64,000 nucleotides of DNA from Trichostrongylus colubriformis (lineage: Eukaryota; Nematoda; Chromadorea; Rhabditida; Trichostrongylidae), in contig OZ022256.1 of assembly GCA_963978905.1 (NCBI GenBank), positions 50,082,001-50,146,000 of the forward strand, read 5' to 3'. A program made the position numbers and the translations under genes. How positions within the stretch are numbered: the stretch's first letter is position 1; each line of letters opens with the position of its first letter. Of the stretch, positions 46,901 through 57,649 are shown in pieces. Under the pieces are notes generated by a model, which was not told where the DNA came from, made no database searches, and worked only from the letters and a program-made list of their open reading frames with translations.

Positions 46901-49900
46901 CTTGCAAGAGATGTAAAACGTTACAAACCTCCGACTGACATTTGTTCCTGTTCCGCATAGCATAGAATAAATAACAATATGCCGCAATGAGAAAAAGACT
47001 ATTTAATACGAAAAATATCATCGCTGGCGCGTAGTAAGCCTTATGTAGCCCGCTGCTGTAAAGTCTCATTCAATTCGTTCAATACTGTCACTGCCGTCAG
47101 TCACCGCTTTCATGTTCCGTTTTTCACTAAAAATCAGCTGATTATTTATGTTCTGTCAGACTTGTATATACTTTGGAATCAGCTGGGCTTTTCTAGATGA
47201 TACTACGAGTTTTTTCGTTCCCGAAAACTCAGTACTAAGCCATTTTTCACATTCTAAAAACTACGGAAGAAAATTTCTTCGAAATTTGACGAGCTAGCGA
47301 TAAATCTCTTCACAGACCTAATCCATGCTTGCAGTTATGTAGCAAATTTTAGGTTTTTTGTCATGGGCCTTGTTTCCTTGGTGTGGCCCTAAGCAGCACC
47401 TCCGTGTATACACTGTTGAAAAAATCTTATTCAAACTCATTTTTAGATGCAGGTTCCCCAGTGAAATGTACGCCTCCGATTCTCCAGGAGAGACACTGTT
47501 CAATGATACGTAAAAGTTTCCGGGATGATAAATTCGTATTTTCGCCGTTTCCAGCCTTTTCGTAGCTGTCAATCGACGTCCAAGCGGGCCTCGTGCGATG
47601 GACGTGCACGGCCATGGAGAGCGGTTCCGATCGATGGCGCCATCACGAGCGCCAAGCACTTTCCCACGACGGTGCACATGAATAGCTCGGGTGGTCACGA
47701 TGTCGTTACAGCTTTCCTATAGCCGCCCTCGTGAGCACGTAAGGGACTAGAGCTTGAGACTTCTATTGACAACAAGGAAATTAGTAAAATAACAAATTCA
47801 TCACCGCAAAGCTTTCTATATATCATTCAATAGCATTTTCCCTGGGAATTGTGCAGAGTACATTTCATGAGGAAATCTGCGTCTGAAAATGAGTTGAGAG
47901 GTGCTATTTTCAGCAGTGTGTGTACGGTGGCGCTATTTAGGGTCACATCAAGGAACAAGGGCGCAGTTTGTGAAAACTTCATCGCCAGCTTATGAAACTC
48001 CGAACAAATTACCGTCCGGACTTTTCAGAATGTCAGAAAATGGCGTAGTGCCGAGATTATGGGAACTGAAGATGTGTAGTCCCACCTAGTAGAACTCGGG
48101 CTGATTTCAAAAATTGTTCAAGTCTGATAAAAAATCAATAATCAATCGATTAATAGCGAAAAGTTCACACGGCACGAGGTGTACAATTATAATTCAGCGC
48201 ATGCATGACAAGTCCAATGTAGGGTGTGGACAGAGTTTCGCGTAATGTCATTTGACGTACGATGCGAAAAATGCAAACAGAGAGCGCCATACTACTTGGG
48301 GTCCTAGACCAATGACGGTTTATTTTGCCTTACTTATGTGATCCTTTTAGGATCTAACGAATGAGGGGCCCATAGCTCACAGCCACGTCGCGCGCCGCTA
48401 CAAGCAGCCACGCGAATTTGGTGCTATGGCAGCGTAGTTCTTTGCTTGTTCCGTTGTAGGTTGCGCTACGATTGTTATGGTCAATGTCATCGGTGGCGCG
48501 GTGAACTAATTGCGTTTGTGGCGCCATGACATGGTGGCCTCACGCGCACCTAGACATGGGAGTTTGATCTCGCCATAACATCCACTAAAACATGCCGAAG
48601 AAAGCAGGAATGGGGTAACTCACTCAATCAAATGCATAAGGGTCCCTCTTCTTGCTTTGAAGAATTCTACATCATTAAATAGAATGAACGAGGCGAAAAT
48701 GTAACCAGGAACGATTTGTATGGACATAGCGAGTTTGAGTCGAAATCCGTTCCACAACTAAAACATGTTTCTCTAAAATCTTCACCTTTTATCCATTGGT
48801 ATGGACTTTCAAAGGGTATTCCGACCTTTTCAATGCTAACTATAAGGTTCATACTCAGCAGCGCCGACGCCAGCGATCGTGGCTATTTCTCTCAAAGTAC
48901 TGCCATTTCTTTTCCTGCGCGCGTGGCTGCGTCGCGGTTTTCTCACTTGAGCACATAATATACTCACATGGGGAGCATTACAATGCATGTATCGTGTTTG
49001 GGAGACCATTTCAGTGAACAGTTTGGAGTCCTCTCCAAGTACTGCCATTTCACTTTCCCACGCGTACACACATTTCCATGCAATCCGGTGTGCGCACACT
49101 ACTTCCTTTTGAAAGAAGGACTTAAACGGCGAATAACATTTTCTCTTGCGCGGTTGCTACTTGTATGAGATGCCCACAATGCATGTGTTGATGTTTAGAG
49201 TTGTGCAGATTGATGGGTCTTCGAAACCTTCTTTCCTGAAGTCATCCTTTGTGACTAGATGCTTATTATGGAAAATGACTTCTGTAAGCTTTTATCATTC
49301 CGACACTCGTGACAGTGACTTCTGTGAGTGACAGTGGCCTCTAAAACCCTACTGGGTAACGCAATATGTGGTTTTTTTTTTCATGTTGAAAGAGCGGATA
49401 TTAATGTGAATGTTAGCCTGTGCCTAGGGAGAAGACAGGAGCTCCCGGGTGGATGACCCGTTGCCACGTGCATAAACTCATTTCTCACGTGAGTAGCGGT
49501 TCAGTCACGCGGAGCTCCTTCCCTCTTCTTGGGCTGAGGTTCAAAACTGATTTGCTGGATACCTTTTTTATGTGCTTGGAGTGGATAGAAAGGAAATGGA
49601 TATGATATGAAAATGAGCAGATTCAATATCGTGAAAATGATTTGCAATTCCATGCAATTTCTGTGAAAAACAGTGATTACACAGAAAGATTGCTTAAATC
49701 TTCGTTAAGTACAGCACGCAGACTGCTTTTGCGATGCTTTTTGTACTCTATAAACACAACACACTCAAAAAATGGCACAAGGGATTATGAAAAGAGCCTC
49801 TGCCCATTTGGTTCACTGAAACTTCTGATTCAAATGTTGGTGCCAGTGAATTTAGTTGAGTGCACATACTCCACCGTGCCCAGCGTCGTTGTTTTTGCCG

Positions 49901-52900
49901 CTGTTACAGTCTAAACTTAGAGTATTGTCCTGTCCCGAAGCCTCATGCCAATCTAAATGTGTAAACAACAATGTGAGGCTCCAAAATTTATTAACAAAAG
50001 ACTCAAAAGATTTCACAAGGTGTTTCCAAAAATATCGCAAAAACAATTTGAGTTTAATGGCTAGCTTTCGGCGCCTAGCGCCTTTCTCAAGCCTGAAATT
50101 ATGCAATTTATTTATATATAAAATGCTGCTGCCACCTACCCTATCCTACCCGGTTGCCAGAAGTGGAGCAGAAATGGTTGACCCACCCTGACCTAACCCT
50201 TAAATAGCGTTGACGTGCTGTGACTGTGGTGATATGTGATATCACATTCATTCTGCAGTGCAAGTCACTGCAGTCATGTGATTAGATGAAAAGAGTCACG
50301 CAGCTCGTCTTTGCTATTTATTTCTGGGGATAGCCTTTTTATTTCTAGTGCCTCCAATATTTTTCTTTCCACTGTGTTTTCAATGGAGCGGTGCAGCACT
50401 TTTACAGTGAAGTTGGGAGGCCCTTCCTGGGTATGTTTTAGTGTTCTATGTTTGGAGAAACTATTGTTTACGTATGATGTGGGATTTTGTAAGGCCCTGC
50501 GATGTTCGTCAAGTCGTTTGAAAAGGGGCCTTTTTGTTTCCCCAACATATTTTTGCCCACATCCTTGGCATGTTACCAGGTACACGGACCCCCGGAGTTG
50601 GCAAATTTTATCGCTACTGCAATAACCGCACCCATCCCTCCCACATTTGTCCTCGTAAGGCCTAGAATAGGTGAGTAACCGCTTTAAATTTGGTGGTGGC
50701 CTAAATATAAGTTTTACTGGAAGCGAGGAATTTTTGACCACACCGTTGACCTTGATGGCTGTTCTTTCGTTTACATACGGCATTATGATGGGAATACCGT
50801 CCGCAGTAGAGTACGGTCTCCACGTTTGAGTGCGTGTGTGGTTGTATCCGTTTTCGCTCAAAATACGTTCCACCACTGAATCCGCTCCATCTCTTCTTAC
50901 ACCATCGATTTTCTCCTTGGTCCGCACAAAGTTATAGACAACGTTGGCCTTGATATAGGTGGGGTGGCAACTTCTTGCATGCATGAGTATATTTCTCGAC
51001 GCTGGTTTGATTTTTAAATTTTGGAGCCTCACATTGTTGTTTACACATTTAGTCTAAACTTAATTTAATGGTAGGTCCTCCTCTTTTCACTGAGGCTCAC
51101 GTGAAATCACACATAAGTCAAGAAATAAATGATTATAGGATGTATCAGGTGAGGAACAAGCGTGTAAATGAGTTCCCTCCCCTCTCTAACTACCTTAACA
51201 CCCAAAATTTGATATTGCTCAAATAAAGCCCAAACCGATAAGGTGCAGTAATCTTTTGTCAGGTGTACTTGAAAGATTACTGCCATACTTCATCGTATTT
51301 CCATTAAGCACTTATGCAGGTCCAACAAAACAAGTGAACAAACTTCTACACGTCTAAATTGCAGTCAAGACCGAACTCCAAACTGTTCACTGAAATGGTC
51401 TCCCAAGCACGATACATGCATTGTAAAGATCCTCACGTGAGAACATCATGCGCTCAAGTGAGAAAACCGCGCCGCAGCTACGCGCGCCTGGGAAAAGAAA
51501 TAGCTGTACCTGGAGAGAAATAGCCACGATCGACGCCGGCACGTTCGGGCGGGCAGAGATGCAGAGTGCGGATTTGCGTGTCACACCGAATTCTACGTCA
51601 TCAAGTTGCGCTCTGCCCGTCTCGCCTCACCGTCGTCAGTGCTGCGAGTAAAGAGGTCAGTCTAAGATTGACTAGTACTGGCTCGCACAAAAGTGATATT
51701 TTGGTCTTATCCCTCTGAGAATGAGATGCGATCAAAACAAGAAAGAAGTACCTTGTGATATTGCAATTGAAATAGAAGTGCTGAAAGTCTGTTGGCGACC
51801 AGCACCGATACCGAAAGAGCCTGGTTGATAGCTATAAACCAGAAGAATGCTGTGTGTTATTTACGTCAAACTATGATAAGTATACAAAGAACTTTCATTT
51901 CGATCACATACTTGAACTCCATGTTATGATCAGGTATGCATACACGCACGGTGGGCCGATAACCAAATAAACTTCGGTAAACCAGCCCCATCTAGGGAAT
52001 ACACCAAAATAATGGTTGATAAGAGTCACTGTAATAGATTGCATGATCAATATAATGTTCAATGTTCTTCTAATCAAGGAAAAAAGTTCAAGTTTTAAGT
52101 TCTTTTACGGTTATGGCTTCTTACCATTCGAACGAATATGCTTCCACGAATTAAGCTGGGTGCCGCTAGGTAAGGCTGCCTTCATACTTGACGCTAGTAA
52201 CGCCGACGGCAGCGCTTAGCTGCATTCACGGGCAGCGAGGCAGTGTGGCACGGAAGATGCAGGTACGACGCAGCTACGCTCTGCTGCCGATGCCGACAGA
52301 CCCCTGGACGCCGCTTCACTAACCCACGGCTCACCGTGCGCGACTTTTACAGAGCAAACGACTGAGCGCAGCTTCTCTTCGAATTTTCAGAACTGTAGCT
52401 GTTCTGTGTAAATAGACTCATATGTGACATTATGAATAAATAATGAGTACGGTTAAAGGCACTTTCCGCGATAATCTCACCAGCTATTTACCCTGCCGCA
52501 GCCGATAGACCCCCGGGTAACTGTCGCGGCTGTACCCTTAGAGCGGCGCCACGAGCCCTCCTGGCAACGCAAAGCCCGCGGGAGGCAACTGGGACCCAGC
52601 CCACCAATTGGCGACCCCACCCGGCAGTGGACGAAGCATTTTCCAACGTGGCATTTACCTGGGCCTGTAATTCTGCGATAACACAAGATAAAGAAGAAAT
52701 TCCAGTAGTTAATGGAACGTTCACCTGGGAAAACAAGTTATATCAAGGTTCCTCACGATACCATCAAAGGGGGCAGTGATTCGAAGGCTCGTTTTCACGC
52801 GGTAACCTCGTACAAGGCCAGATGTCAGGAGGCCTCATTTTTTCCATTTTCGAAGGCTTCTCTCAGATTTTTCTCTCTCAGTGTATTCTTCAGCACCCCG

Positions 52901-53983
52901 AATTCCATAATTCGGCTCTTAAAACCAATCAAGGTAATCGCGGAAAGTGCCTTTAAATTCAATGTCAGATAAATTACCCGTTCTGATCTACTAAACTAGA
53001 TATACAGGGGGTGCCAAAAAAGGAAGTAATTTTGTCTCCTCCAGTTTCACCCCACTTCAGTCAAATTACAGCAAACTCTATTGTGGTATTTTCATCCCCA
53101 GATTCAAGAGCAGACCTCACTCTATCACTATACTCCGTGGCAGCCTTCTGCACGAGCAGGAACGGGAGCGAGGAAAGAGTGAACAAGATGGGTCACTGGG
53201 CAAAATCCGAAATTTCGTTGCCCTCGTTCACAACCTTGCTGAGGTCCGTTCACTCTGCGTACCTAAGCTTCCGTTTTTTCCGGGTTCCCAGCGCCCTGCG
53301 TTTCCACGAGCCAAAACGTTCCCTTACCACTGAAACCCCTCCGGAGGCGGATTTTGGCATGAAAATGGCACTTCGGATCATAGGAGCCTTGTCCAAGCAG
53401 CAAGGGCTCTGTGACTTCCATGAACCGAAGGGCCAATCCTCACGAAGCTTCCCACAAAAGACCTACCACGGAGCCTGGCTTTACTGTTTTAGGAGCACCT
53501 TGATACTGCAGATACTCCGAACCCGACTGCGCCGAATGAAAGCTCCATATTTTTATGGAAGTAAACGTATTGAGTCTCAGCTTGTTCCTGTTTCTAGAGG
53601 AACATTTCGTGAATATTTTGCCTCAATACTTTTATTTTTTTTCATTTTCCTATGTTTTGTATAATTGGCAGATGTGAGCCGTGGGCAAAATTACTTTTTT
53701 TGGCACCCCCTGTATACTGAACGTAATTTTGTACCAATCATACCAATCATTATTCCCTGCAGTAATGCACTCACCAATATCATTAATCCCCGCAGTAATG
53801 CAGAGTTTGAAGAAAGAGCCTGATAAAATTGGAGCTTTTTTTATTTGAGCATGTATCAAAGCGAATACCATCAGCATGTAGAAAGGTACTGTAATAATCC
53901 AAAACACAAAGCTAATTTTTTGCGTGATGGGCACAATTATAGGAATGATACGAATCCATACACTCATTGGGTCGGAATAGGGC
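40996..53983 (-). CDS. 7TM chemoreceptor G3 (Srg/Srv-like), complete exon set
   Basis: Eight exons with the same phases as G2: 53775-53983, 51912-52028, 51752-51831, 48624-48757, 46929-47055, 42032-42122, 41169-41268 and 40996-41089 (stop 40996-40998). From the ATG at 53965-53967 they give 311 codons; exon 2 is one codon shorter than in G2. Features: TM1-2 ([19 protein letters not shown]), TM3 with [10 protein letters not shown] (the usual Pro is Gln), TM4 LWNGFRLKLA, TM5 FVLNSLFLIAAYCYLFYAM, TM6/TM7 with [11 protein letters not shown] and [17 protein letters not shown]. The acceptor before the TM6 exon is AAG rather than CAG. Introns hold a BEL/Pao-like element, a Mutator-like element containing a Penelope-like element, and two TIR elements. 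A small tandem duplication surrounds the end of exon 1 (53755-53810). Expression is uncertain. Confidence 0.72.
42402..46328 (+). mobile_element. LTR retrotransposon remnant (BEL/Pao-like)
   Basis: Two direct repeats of about 600-700 bp, 42402-43100 and 45785-46328, share 'cgcggttcgcgactg', 'ggccggactgttg', 'cactgtggtcggcttggttg' and 'gcggttaggagggcaaccgcc'. Between them a plus-strand stretch at 44420-44660 has zinc-knuckle patterns (PPCVICSHRDHYL, CMTCVQKGHRH, CRGGHHN) like the C-terminus of BEL/Pao gag. Stops break it, and reverse transcriptase and integrase are not found. The unoccupied site in G1 (near 9115) and G2 (near 25255) shows the insertion point. A 29-bp direct repeat lies inside (44293-44322, 44351-44380). 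Confidence 0.55.
47056..48623. other. G3 intron between TM4 and TM5 exons
   Basis: It is about 0.85 kb longer than the same intron in G1. The extra part, about 47610-48540, is absent from G1 and G2 at the equivalent of 10495. It starts and ends near 'atggcgccat' words but has no convincing terminal repeat or protein. Nothing else was recognised. Confidence 0.4.
49920..51051 (-). mobile_element. Penelope-like element 2, C-terminal part
   Basis: A minus-strand frame at 50274-51032 encodes the C-terminal region: RSCHPTYIKANVVYN, CGRDGCGYCSSDKICQLRG, then a GIY-YIG endonuclease (VYLVTCQGCGQKYVGETKR, FKRLDEHRRALQN, ERKILEALEIKRLSPEINS). The reverse transcriptase is truncated away. The 3' side (left) has the about 33-nt tail. 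The right end is a 38-nt inverted copy of the element end ('ctcacattgttgtttacaca'). A 12-bp target duplication, agtctaaactta, flanks it at 49908-49919 and 51051-51062. Confidence 0.85.
50058..50095 (-). ncRNA. Hammerhead-like fold in Penelope-like element 2
   Basis: On the minus strand: outer stem GGC/GCC, box TTGAGAA in place of CUGANGA, perfect stem ggcgc-tag-gcgcc, then GAAA-GC-TA. The GAAA box and the very short third stem fit the minimal Penelope-type hammerhead, but the first box has changed. Confidence 0.4.
52171..52312. repeat. Short MITE in receptor intron 1, copy c
   Basis: Same position and family as 11531-11680 ('gctgccttcatacttgacg', 'cagcgaggcagtgtggcacgg'). The right end is decayed. 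Confidence 0.6.
52457..52952. mobile_element. 496-bp TIR element with TTAA flanks
   Basis: The ends are inverted copies starting AGGCACTTTCCGCGATAA (one base differs), with TTAA directly outside both ends (52453-52456, 52953-52956). TTAA duplication fits a piggyBac-type element; a TA duplication with a longer repeat is an alternative. No protein was found inside. Confidence 0.65.
53005..53712. mobile_element. 708-bp Tc1/mariner-type TIR element
   Basis: The ends are inverted copies starting CAGGGGGTGCCAAAAAA. They are flanked by TA (53003-53004, 53713-53714). The flanking sequence is the G3 intron next to exon 1, where G1 lacks the insert. A 217-codon plus-strand frame fills most of it, but no transposase motif was seen in either strand. 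Confidence 0.75.
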
Positions 53984-55500
53984 CTATAATCCAGAAAATC
54001 AGATAAGAAAATCAGTACCATGCAAAGAATTGGCCGTTTTCCATGAATGAAAAGTGATCAGAATTTTGGAAGGCGGGAAATTTGATGGCCCACAGATTTC
54101 GAACGTGCCTAACAATCAGTCCGCATTCGTAGGCTGCAGGACGACGCAAGCAACGAGCAACGACGCAAGGTGGCAACGGCGGAAACGTAGAAACACGCAG
54201 CCATGCCTGCCGCAGGCACCGCAGAGTATGGCGGGAGGTTTACACGCCCATCAAGTTTCCCGCATTAATACAAAAATTCTATCGCAACTGAAGCATGAAA
54301 GTCTCAACAGGGTAAATTTTCGAAACTGAGAGTGAACCATTCAAATACAGCAAAACTCTTATGCTGATTTATTTGTAATTCATGCTATGGAAAAGCCTCT
54401 AAAAGGTATTCAATTAATTAATGCGGAGACGCAGAGACACCTGGCCACGCCCTGCCGCCGACAATGCGGAATATGAATGCGGCCTTGAAATAAAACTGCT
54501 GGAGGTCCAAACTTTACTGGTGAAATACATATTAAATATCTATTCGGTGCTGTGCCGTCAAAATAGGATTTCGTTCTGCGACATTCGCCGTGGAACCGAT
54601 AGGAGCCAGTTAGACGCCATAATTGAGTTCTGAAGCGATGAGGATGTCTCACGAATTAATTCGAGCGCAGTCGCCGTGGAAAATAACCAACATCGCGCTC
54701 CTAGCTCGCACTCATTGCATCGGGCTCCACATGAATGAATTCTCGCGATTTTCTGATCGCACACACCCAGTCGGAGTGGTAGGATGACTTGATCCGTACT
54801 GAAACTATGTTCAGTTGTGCCACAATCATTCCACGTTCGAGTCAGTGAACTGTCTCCAATGGGTGTGTGTCATGAGTGACCAATTAGGTCAGTCACTCGA
54901 GAAATGCTACGGCCTCGTTCTCTCGCTATTTCACACGGGACTAGCAAGGTGCTTGGCACCCGCGACGACGCAATTCGCGTAGAAGTGTGGTCTTGTTAGA
55001 CAATCCTTACCCATTCATGTCGAGAACCAACTAAGTGAATAGAAAGATTACAAAGCCTTAACCATCATTTTTAGCTGAAACAATGACAAAATTCAAAATG
55101 TGTTCAACTGATTATTCGGTAGTGTTTCCAGCATCGCAATCAAGGACTGATTCTCTTTCGGTAGTCGCCAAAACATCAATTTTTGCTGGAGAAAAACGCA
55201 ACAATAAAAATCCGAATTAATCGTGCACCAACCTATTATTCTGCACCACAAGATTGCCTGTGATAGATCACTCTACGTCAGCTCTATTTATTTTGAATGG
55301 GCCTCAACGGTACTTCGAAAAGCTTATCGCATTTATTGCCAATATAGTTCGAAAGCTGATCGATCACTCTCAACCGATCGATATCTCAGAAGATCAGTTC
55401 CCTAATTCGTGCCATGGGTCATATTGGAACTGATTTATGCCCATGACGTGTTCGCCACCAGGGTGAATGACTTACTCAGCAAATAAAAGCGCCGCTTATC
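53984..55500. other. 5' flank of G3 and upstream region of CYSTM gene
   Basis: No exon was identified. 54054-54370 parallels the G1 and G2 upstream flanks. 54425-54480 is a GC-rich repeat copy ending 'gcggaatatgaatgcgg'. 54650-55500 parallels 1-370 and 3740-4400 and leads into the conserved CYSTM promoter. Confidence 0.35.
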
Positions 55501-55522
55501 AGTTCAAGCATGATATGCCAGC

Positions 55523-55530
55523 CATATAAA
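55523..55530 (+). promoter_or_regulatory. Putative TATA box of the CYSTM-like gene
   Basis: A CATATAAA word in a block conserved with 4411-4418 ('gccatataaaggtactc'). It lies about 205 bp upstream of the exon 1 ATG. Transcription start evidence is lacking. Confidence 0.5.
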
Positions 55531-55734
55531 GGTACTCATCGAGCGTATAATTGCTTTTTTTCCCGTCGATTTTCTTGTTTAACGACTTCTCACTTCAAAA
55601 TTGCAACTATTATTTTCGAATTGAGATAATGATTAGGTGGTTCAGAAGATTTGATGTATAATAATTCCTCTGAAATCGTTCGGTAGTGAAGTCTCCATGA
55701 TTATAGGCTTGGTTACAAGGAGGGGACGCAGATA

Positions 55735-57127
55735 ATGCCCGAAGTTCCTCCTCCACCCTATTCGATTGAAAACAAGCAGGTAAACACCAATTAAGTAAAC
55801 AAGTAAGCAGCGTTCTGTGGCCCAAGAACAACCACACATACATACATATATGCTTTGAATGCTTTCGGGAGAAATCACTTCACATATCACCTCACTGCGA
55901 AATTCCTAAGTGCTCTGAATGCTTTCGGAGAAAAATCACCTCACATATCTCACTGCGAAATTCCTAAGTAATGATAACAGGGCACCAGAGTGCTCGCTAT
56001 ACTTTTTACGGTCCACTGAAACGGGAAAGCGCTCACTTGGTCAGAGAAGTTTTGACCTTGATAGATCTATTGAAAGGGGTTTTCATCAGGATGGTAAACG
56101 CCCTGACACGGAAAATGAGCTCCAGATGCCTAATAAACCTTGGGCACGCATTACAATGAACGCACTTGTTAAAGTTGAGCTCTTTATCTCGTATTTCACT
56201 TTTGTTGTTTAATTGAATTGAAGATCCACCTAATTTCATAGGACCGCTACCATATTCGGCGATCGGTGGCGCGATCGCTGCGGTAAATCGTTGAAGCCAT
56301 GCATCGCATTCCGCGGTTCCATCAGTACATTAGATGCTAGCCACGCACACGCCATTGCACGGTGATCATGCTGATCGACAGCGGCCTGGCATTCAGCCAG
56401 CGCATGAACGCCGTGTATGAGCTTTTCCCTAGGTGTGTATGCTACAATTTGGCATGCTACAAAGGAAATAATAGTTCTGAGCATCATTATAAGACCCTTG
56501 GAAAATCAAGCTTTGAACCTTGACATTACATACATATGTAATCTTGGTAAAATGAGTGTCAAGTTTCAGAATCCTCAACAGCAACAGACGTATGCAAGCC
56601 ACCCACAGCCTGGATATCCACAAGCAGCAGTATATCCTCCTGGAACAGGCTACCAAGCTTATCAACAACCTTATCCAGCTTATGTTCAGTACACCACCTA
56701 TCCACAAGCAGGAGTCTACACTACGCAACCGCAAACTATTATGTATGTTATGTTGTAAACTTGCACATTTTATTTATTATTAGGATATTTATTTGCGTAC
56801 ATTAGACGCGCCAGAACAGTAACAGAAATCATACAACTGCTGTACTCAGTCGAAAGGATGGCAATCTTACAACTCCTAACAAAAGTGTTCAGACAGAGGA
56901 TGGGAGGGCATATTCGACCTGATAGAAAGGTCGAATCAGTTCGATGGATTTCCAGTTTAGTTGACGATTGCTTGACTCAGAAAACCGTTTTATATGGTTG
57001 AATTTCCAGTGTCGACGACTGCCATCACCACCACCACGATCGGCATCATCGGCAAGAGGGCTCTGTGGCCGACATCTGCTGTATGGCTACTGCAGTAGCC
57101 TGCCTCTGCGCTCTTTGCATAAGATGA
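55735..57127 (+). CDS. CYSTM-like small membrane protein, three exons
   Basis: Exons 55735-55779, 56570-56742 and 57010-57127 join in phase to 111 codons plus stop; introns have GTAAAC/TTTCAG and GTATGT/TTTCCAG ends. Exon 1 encodes MPEVPPPPYSIENKQ (PPPY motif). Exon 2 encodes a Pro/Gln/Tyr-rich linker (QQQQTYASHPQPGYPQ, YPPGTGYQAYQQPYP). Exon 3 encodes CHHHHHDRHH and the cysteine-rich hydrophobic tail ADICCMATAVACLCALCIR. This order is the plan of CYSTM proteins, tail-anchored membrane proteins linked to stress responses in other eukaryotes. The ATG at 56552 is not used as the start because it lies in the intron and is not conserved in the relics. It is the only intact copy of four and faces receptor G4 tail to tail. 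Confidence 0.75.
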
Positions 57128-57522
57128 AACCTGCTGCCTGTTATGCTAACTTGTACAATTTCTTATTATTATATTTTTGCACACTCTCTGCTTCAGAATC
57201 ACTTCCCAGGTATTATTTCAAAGCAGCACTGTTTACGTCAAAGAATCCCTCACTGTAAATCAGCTTTGAAGCAATTTCTAGTTCATTCTGCTCTAACGAG
57301 GGCATTCTGGAATAGGCACTGATTTTAGAAACAAATCAGAACACTGAGGGGTATCCTCACACATCTTGGACGTCTTTGTTGAGTCTTTATACTGCTACTG
57401 ATCCATTTTTTGGTCTCCTTTATGGTTTCAATACATATCATAAAATCTAGCAGGTATTTGAATGTTCACTTTGCCTTGACAACTATCATTGCTGAATATT
57501 CATTCAACCATTCTTGAAGCCA
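57128..57522 (+). other. 3' flank of CYSTM gene
   Basis: The sequence is shared with 6385-6632 and 8200-8430, where a Tc3-like element is inserted, which makes this the unoccupied version of that site. It probably holds the 3' untranslated regions of the two convergent genes. No exon was recognised. Confidence 0.4.
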
Positions 57523-57649
57523 TCATGATACTATTGCGGTTGGAGTGCTGATATTCTTTCTTATTCCTAAAATTCTGTAGAAGTGTTGTCGAAGTTCGGC
57601 GCTGAATATCAGCAGTAGATAAGCACCGATACCGGAATAAAGATTGCTG

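Larger units (their letters stand above)
48875..51531. mobile_element. Mutator-like TIR element hosting a Penelope-like element
   Basis: TIRs of about 180 bp start GATCGTGGCTATTTCTCTC (48875 onward; inverse ending at 51531) and continue through 'gcgcggttttctcacttgag'. The flanks gacgccagc (48866-48874) and gacgccggc (51532-51540) are a 9-bp target duplication with one change. The unoccupied site is visible in G1 near 10850 and in G2. Nine-bp duplications with long TIRs are typical of Mutator-like elements. No transposase was seen once the inserted Penelope-like element (49920-51051) is set aside. Confidence 0.7.

Noticed and set aside
53011..53664. 217-codon open frame as a gene
   Set aside because: It lies wholly inside a 708-bp TIR element, shows no transposase or other motif, and has no conserved partner in the window.
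56552..56758. Single-exon gene starting MSVKF in the CYSTM region
   Set aside because: The ATG lies before a TTTCAG acceptor. It is absent in the other three copies (ACG or GCG there) and the stop follows a GTATGT donor. The three-exon model fits better.
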